This document shows, in pieces, positions 5,214 through 7,301 of a DNA stretch of 7,301 bases. Each line of letters starts with the position of its first letter. The stretch's first letter is position 1. The stretch comes from Caccousia sp900752115 (GTDB lineage Bacteria; Bacillota; Clostridia; Oscillospirales; Acutalibacteraceae), in the NCBI GenBank assembly GCA_902472225.1, contig CABRNB010000125.1:1-7301 (forward strand), read 5' to 3'. The notes below the pieces were generated by a model that was given only the letters and a program-made list of their open reading frames with translations, was not told the DNA's origin and ran no database searches. The position numbers were made by a program, and so were the translations under genes.

Positions 5214-6467
5214 TCAGCGGATCTGTCCGTCGCCCTCGATGATGAATTTCGTCGACGTCAGCTCATTGACGCCCATCGGCCCGCGCGCATGCAGCTTCTG
5301 CGTGGAGATGCCGATCTCCGCGCCGAGGCCGAACTCGCCGCCGTCCGTGAAGCGCGTCGAGCAGTTGACATAAACCGCAGCCGCGTCGACCTCATTCGTG
5401 AACCGGCGGGCGTTGGCGTAGTTCTCCGTCACAATGCACTCGCTGTGGCCGCTCGAGTGGGCGGCGATGTGGGCGACGGCCTCGTCGAAGCTCTCCACAA
5501 CGCGCACACCCATGATGAGATCGAGATACTCGGTATCCCAGTCCTCGTCGGAGGCGGGAACGGCGGAAATTCCGTTTTGCGCGAGAACGGCGAGGGCCTT
5601 CGGGCAGGCGCGAAGCTCCACGCCGCGGTCCGTGAGAGCCTTTGCAGCGAGCGGCAGCAGCGTGGGCGCAGCCTTCTCATGCACGAGAAGCTTTTCGAGA
5701 GCGTTGCAGACGGAGGGGCGCTGCGTTTTGCCGTTGACGGCGATATCGACGGCCATTTTGGGATCGGCGCTCTCGTCGAGATAGAGATGGCAGTTTCCGA
5801 CGCCCGTCTCGATCACGGGAACGCGGGAATTCTCGACCACGGAGCGGATGAGGCCCGCGCCGCCGCGCGGAATCAGAACGTCGAGGTAGCCTGTGAGGCC
5901 CATCAGCTCGACGGACGAGGCGCGGGAGGTATCGCGGACAAGCTGCATGCAGCCCTCGGGAAGCCCGGCGCGCACGGCGGCCTCGGCCATACAGTCGAGA
6001 ATGGCGGAATTGGAGCGGATGGCCTCCTTGCCGCCGCGGAGGATGACGGCGTTTCCGGCCTTGAGGCAGAGGGCGGCAGCGTCGGCGGTGACGTTGGGCC
6101 GGGCCTCATAGATAATTCCCACAACGCCGAGAGGGACGCGGACGCGGCGGATGGACATGCCGTTCGGGCGCACGCCTCCGCTGACGACGGAACCGATGGG
6201 GTCCGCCTGCGCGGCGACCTGCCGCACGCCGTCGGCCATGGAAGCGATCCGTTTCCCGTCGAGGGCAAGGCGATCGAGGAGGGAGGCCGACATCCCGCCC
6301 GCGCGGGCGGCAGCGAGGTCCTGTTCGTTGGCGGCGAGGATCTCGGGGGCATGGTCAAGGAGAGCCTGAGCCATCGCGAGGAGAGCCTGATCCTTGAGGG
6401 GGCCTGCACAGGCGAGAGTACGGGCGGCGATTTTGGCTTTCGCGCCCATGGATTGCAGGGTAGTCAT
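5214..6467 (-). CDS. proA: Glutamate-5-semialdehyde dehydrogenase (gamma-glutamyl phosphate reductase)
   Basis: ProA catalyses the second step of proline synthesis in the cytoplasm: NADPH-dependent reduction of glutamyl 5-phosphate to glutamate semialdehyde, which cyclises to pyrroline-5-carboxylate. At 417 aa it has the full family length (about 415). Diagnostic stretches in order: RVPLGVVGIIYEARPNVTAD (110-129), AGNAVILRGGKEAIRSN (137-153), TGVGNCHLYLDESAD (221-235), NGKTQRPSVCNALE (245-258) with the expected catalytic Cys254, and EFGLGAEIGISTQKLHARGP (378-397). The ATG at 6467 is chosen because AAAGGAGGT lies 8 nt upstream; an upstream in-frame start at 6506 would only add 13 residues unlike the family. 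The gene lies 119 nt downstream of proB and 27 nt upstream of the membrane-protein gene. No domain is missing. Confidence 0.98.
   Translation of the reverse strand: MTTLQSMGAKAKIAARTLACAGPLKDQALLAMAQALLDHAPEILAANEQDLAAARAGGMSASLLDRLALDGKRIASMADGVRQVAAQADPIGSVVSGGVRPNGMSIRRVRVPLGVVGIIYEARPNVTADAAALCLKAGNAVILRGGKEAIRSNSAILDCMAEAAVRAGLPEGCMQLVRDTSRASSVELMGLTGYLDVLIPRGGAGLIRSVVENSRVPVIETGVGNCHLYLDESADPKMAVDIAVNGKTQRPSVCNALEKLLVHEKAAPTLLPLAAKALTDRGVELRACPKALAVLAQNGISAVPASDEDWDTEYLDLIMGVRVVESFDEAVAHIAAHSSGHSECIVTENYANARRFTNEVDAAAVYVNCSTRFTDGGEFGLGAEIGISTQKLHARGPMGVNELTSTKFIIEGDGQIR
6358..6390. repeat. 12-bp direct repeat, 21-bp period, within proA
   Basis: AGGAGAGCCTGA occurs at 6358-6369 and 6379-6390. 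The 21-bp period is in frame and encodes the duplicated QALL of QALLAMAQALLDHA near the ProA N-terminus, so it is a small in-frame duplication or helical-repeat coincidence. Confidence 0.5.
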
Positions 6468-6474
6468 GGGAATT

Positions 6475-6483
6475 ACCTCCTTT
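6475..6483 (-). promoter_or_regulatory. Ribosome binding site AAAGGAGGT of proA
   Basis: On the - strand AAAGGAGGT (6483-6475) lies upstream of ATG 6467 with 8 nt after GGAGG. It decides the proA start and is the strongest ribosome binding site on this strand in the window. Confidence 0.85.
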
Positions 6484-6525
6484 ATGTTTAGGTTCGCAGC
6501 ATGCAAAACGAATGTTTTCGGTCAA

Positions 6526-6547
6526 GCGCCTTTTGGGAAAAGGGCGC
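6526..6547 (-). other. Hairpin in the proB-proA intergenic region
   Basis: GCGCCTTTT (6526-6534) pairs with 6538-6547 around a GGG loop, giving 9 bp with one bulged base (6544). Neither side is followed directly by a T tract, so it is not a clear terminator. It would lie near the 5' end of a transcript starting at the internal promoter candidate, or serve as a processing or stability element between proB and proA. Confidence 0.5.
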
Positions 6548-6556
6548 CGTATCCTT

Positions 6557-6565
6557 ATTTTACCA
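6557..6565 (-). promoter_or_regulatory. Candidate extended -10 promoter upstream of proA
   Basis: On the - strand TGGTAAAAT (6565-6557) fits an extended -10 element (TGn followed by TAAAAT), 21 nt after the proB stop. No good -35 lies 16-18 nt further upstream, which extended -10 promoters can tolerate. It would give a leader of roughly 80 nt before proA. It could also be chance in an A/T-rich patch. Confidence 0.35.
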
Positions 6566-6586
6566 CGCCGGACGCGCAAAAGTTTA

Positions 6587-7301
6587 TCAAATCTTTGAAC
6601 CTTTCGAACTCTTCGTGCCGAACACGGTTCCGAGCTGTTCGCCGTCGAAGAGGCGATAGAGATTCTCGGGATTCGCGCCGCTCATCACACAGCACGGAAT
6701 GCCGTCGGCGTTCACCATCGAGGCGGCGCGCACCTTCGTCGCCATGCCGCCGGTGCCGCGGTTCGTGCCCGCGCCTCCCGCCAGAGCCCTGACCTCGTCC
6801 GTCACGCCCGCGACATACGGGATGCGGCGCGCGTCCGGGTCGACGCGCGGGTTAGCCGTGTAGAGGCCGTCAATGTCCGTGAGCAGAATCAGCAGATCGG
6901 CCTGCGTCAGCTGCGCCACGATGGCGGAAAGCGTGTCGTTGTCGCCGATGTGGCTGCCGACCAGCTCGTCAACGCCGACCGTGTCGTTCTCATTGACAAT
7001 CGGGATAATGCCCATCGCGATGAGCTCCGCAAACGTGTTCTCAACGTTCTTCCGGCTGCGCTCATGGTCGACGACGTCGCCGGTGAGGAGCACCTGCGCC
7101 ACCGTGCGGCTGTACTCGCCGAAAAACTTGTCGTAAATGAACATCAGCTCGCACTGGCCGACCGCCGCGAGCGCCTGCTTCTTCTCCGTCTCCGACGGGC
7201 GCTCCCGCAGGCCGAGCTTGCCCATTCCGACGCCGATCGCGCCCGACGTGACAAGGATAATCTCCCGTCCGCCGTTCTGCAGGTCGCTGAGCACGCGGCA
7301 C
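6587..7301 (-). CDS. proB: Glutamate 5-kinase, 5' end outside the window
   Basis: ProB phosphorylates glutamate with ATP, the first and usually feedback-controlled step of proline synthesis. The visible 237 residues run off the right edge; roughly 40 N-terminal residues, including the first nucleotide-binding lysine segment, are missing. Amino-acid kinase signatures seen: LVTSGAIGVGMGKLG, IPIVNENDTVGVDEL, GDNDTLSAIVAQLTQADLLI, LLTDIDGLYTANP and GTGGMATKVRAA. After the kinase fold the protein ends at LGTVFGTKSSKGSKI, so the C-terminal PUA domain found in E. coli ProB is absent. The short form is known in Firmicutes and some other bacteria. The next gene on the strand is proA after 119 nt, the expected operon order. 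A GTG at 7294 is internal, not the start. Confidence 0.97.
   Translation of the reverse strand, partial: CRVLSDLQNGGREIILVTSGAIGVGMGKLGLRERPSETEKKQALAAVGQCELMFIYDKFFGEYSRTVAQVLLTGDVVDHERSRKNVENTFAELIAMGIIPIVNENDTVGVDELVGSHIGDNDTLSAIVAQLTQADLLILLTDIDGLYTANPRVDPDARRIPYVAGVTDEVRALAGGAGTNRGTGGMATKVRAASMVNADGIPCCVMSGANPENLYRLFDGEQLGTVFGTKSSKGSKI

Noticed and set aside
5289..6491. A 400-codon open frame on the + strand opposite proA
   Set aside because: Antisense shadow of a clear, full-length proA; low-complexity Gly/Ala/Asp/His-rich translation with no motif.
6468..6586. T-box or other known riboswitch upstream of proA
   Set aside because: The gap is too short and lacks T-box landmarks and an antiterminator/terminator pair.

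Overview
The window reads as chromosomal DNA of a GC-rich, low-copy-repeat Gram-positive bacterium, most likely a Clostridia member of the Oscillospiraceae/Ruminococcaceae type. This is an inference from strong AGGAGG-type ribosome binding sites, a PgcA-type phosphoglucomutase, a proB without its usual C-terminal RNA-binding domain, and Gly/Leu-rich small proteins of a style common in that group. No mobile element, CRISPR array, rRNA or tRNA was seen.

Layout. The left edge (1-620, +) carries the 3' part of a ROK-family gene, probably a sugar-responsive regulator, with lower GC than its neighbours. It converges on a phosphoglucomutase gene (2391-694, -), and the two share a long bidirectional intrinsic terminator (627-669). 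The phosphoglucomutase has its own likely promoter and a leader in which one segment can pair with either of two copies of the same sequence, one of them the likely ribosome binding site. Upstream of it on the same strand lies a YfcE-type metallophosphoesterase (2973-2509).

Divergent from the phosphoesterase is a three-gene cluster on the + strand (3061-4288). It encodes a 60-aa acidic/basic helical protein, a 148-aa protein with a Gly/Ser-rich middle and Leu-rich ends, and a 141-aa protein with a Gly/Gln/Pro-rich middle and a very Leu-rich C-terminus. I do not know their function. A 160-nt structured gap separates the second and third genes. This cluster is the best candidate for something undescribed.

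The right half (7301-4302, -) is a proline-biosynthesis operon: proB (5' end outside the window), proA, then an unrecognised single-pass membrane protein 27 nt downstream. ProB phosphorylates glutamate and ProA reduces the product to glutamate semialdehyde, which cyclises towards proline. The membrane protein gene converges on the three-gene cluster with only 13 nt between stop codons and no clear terminator.
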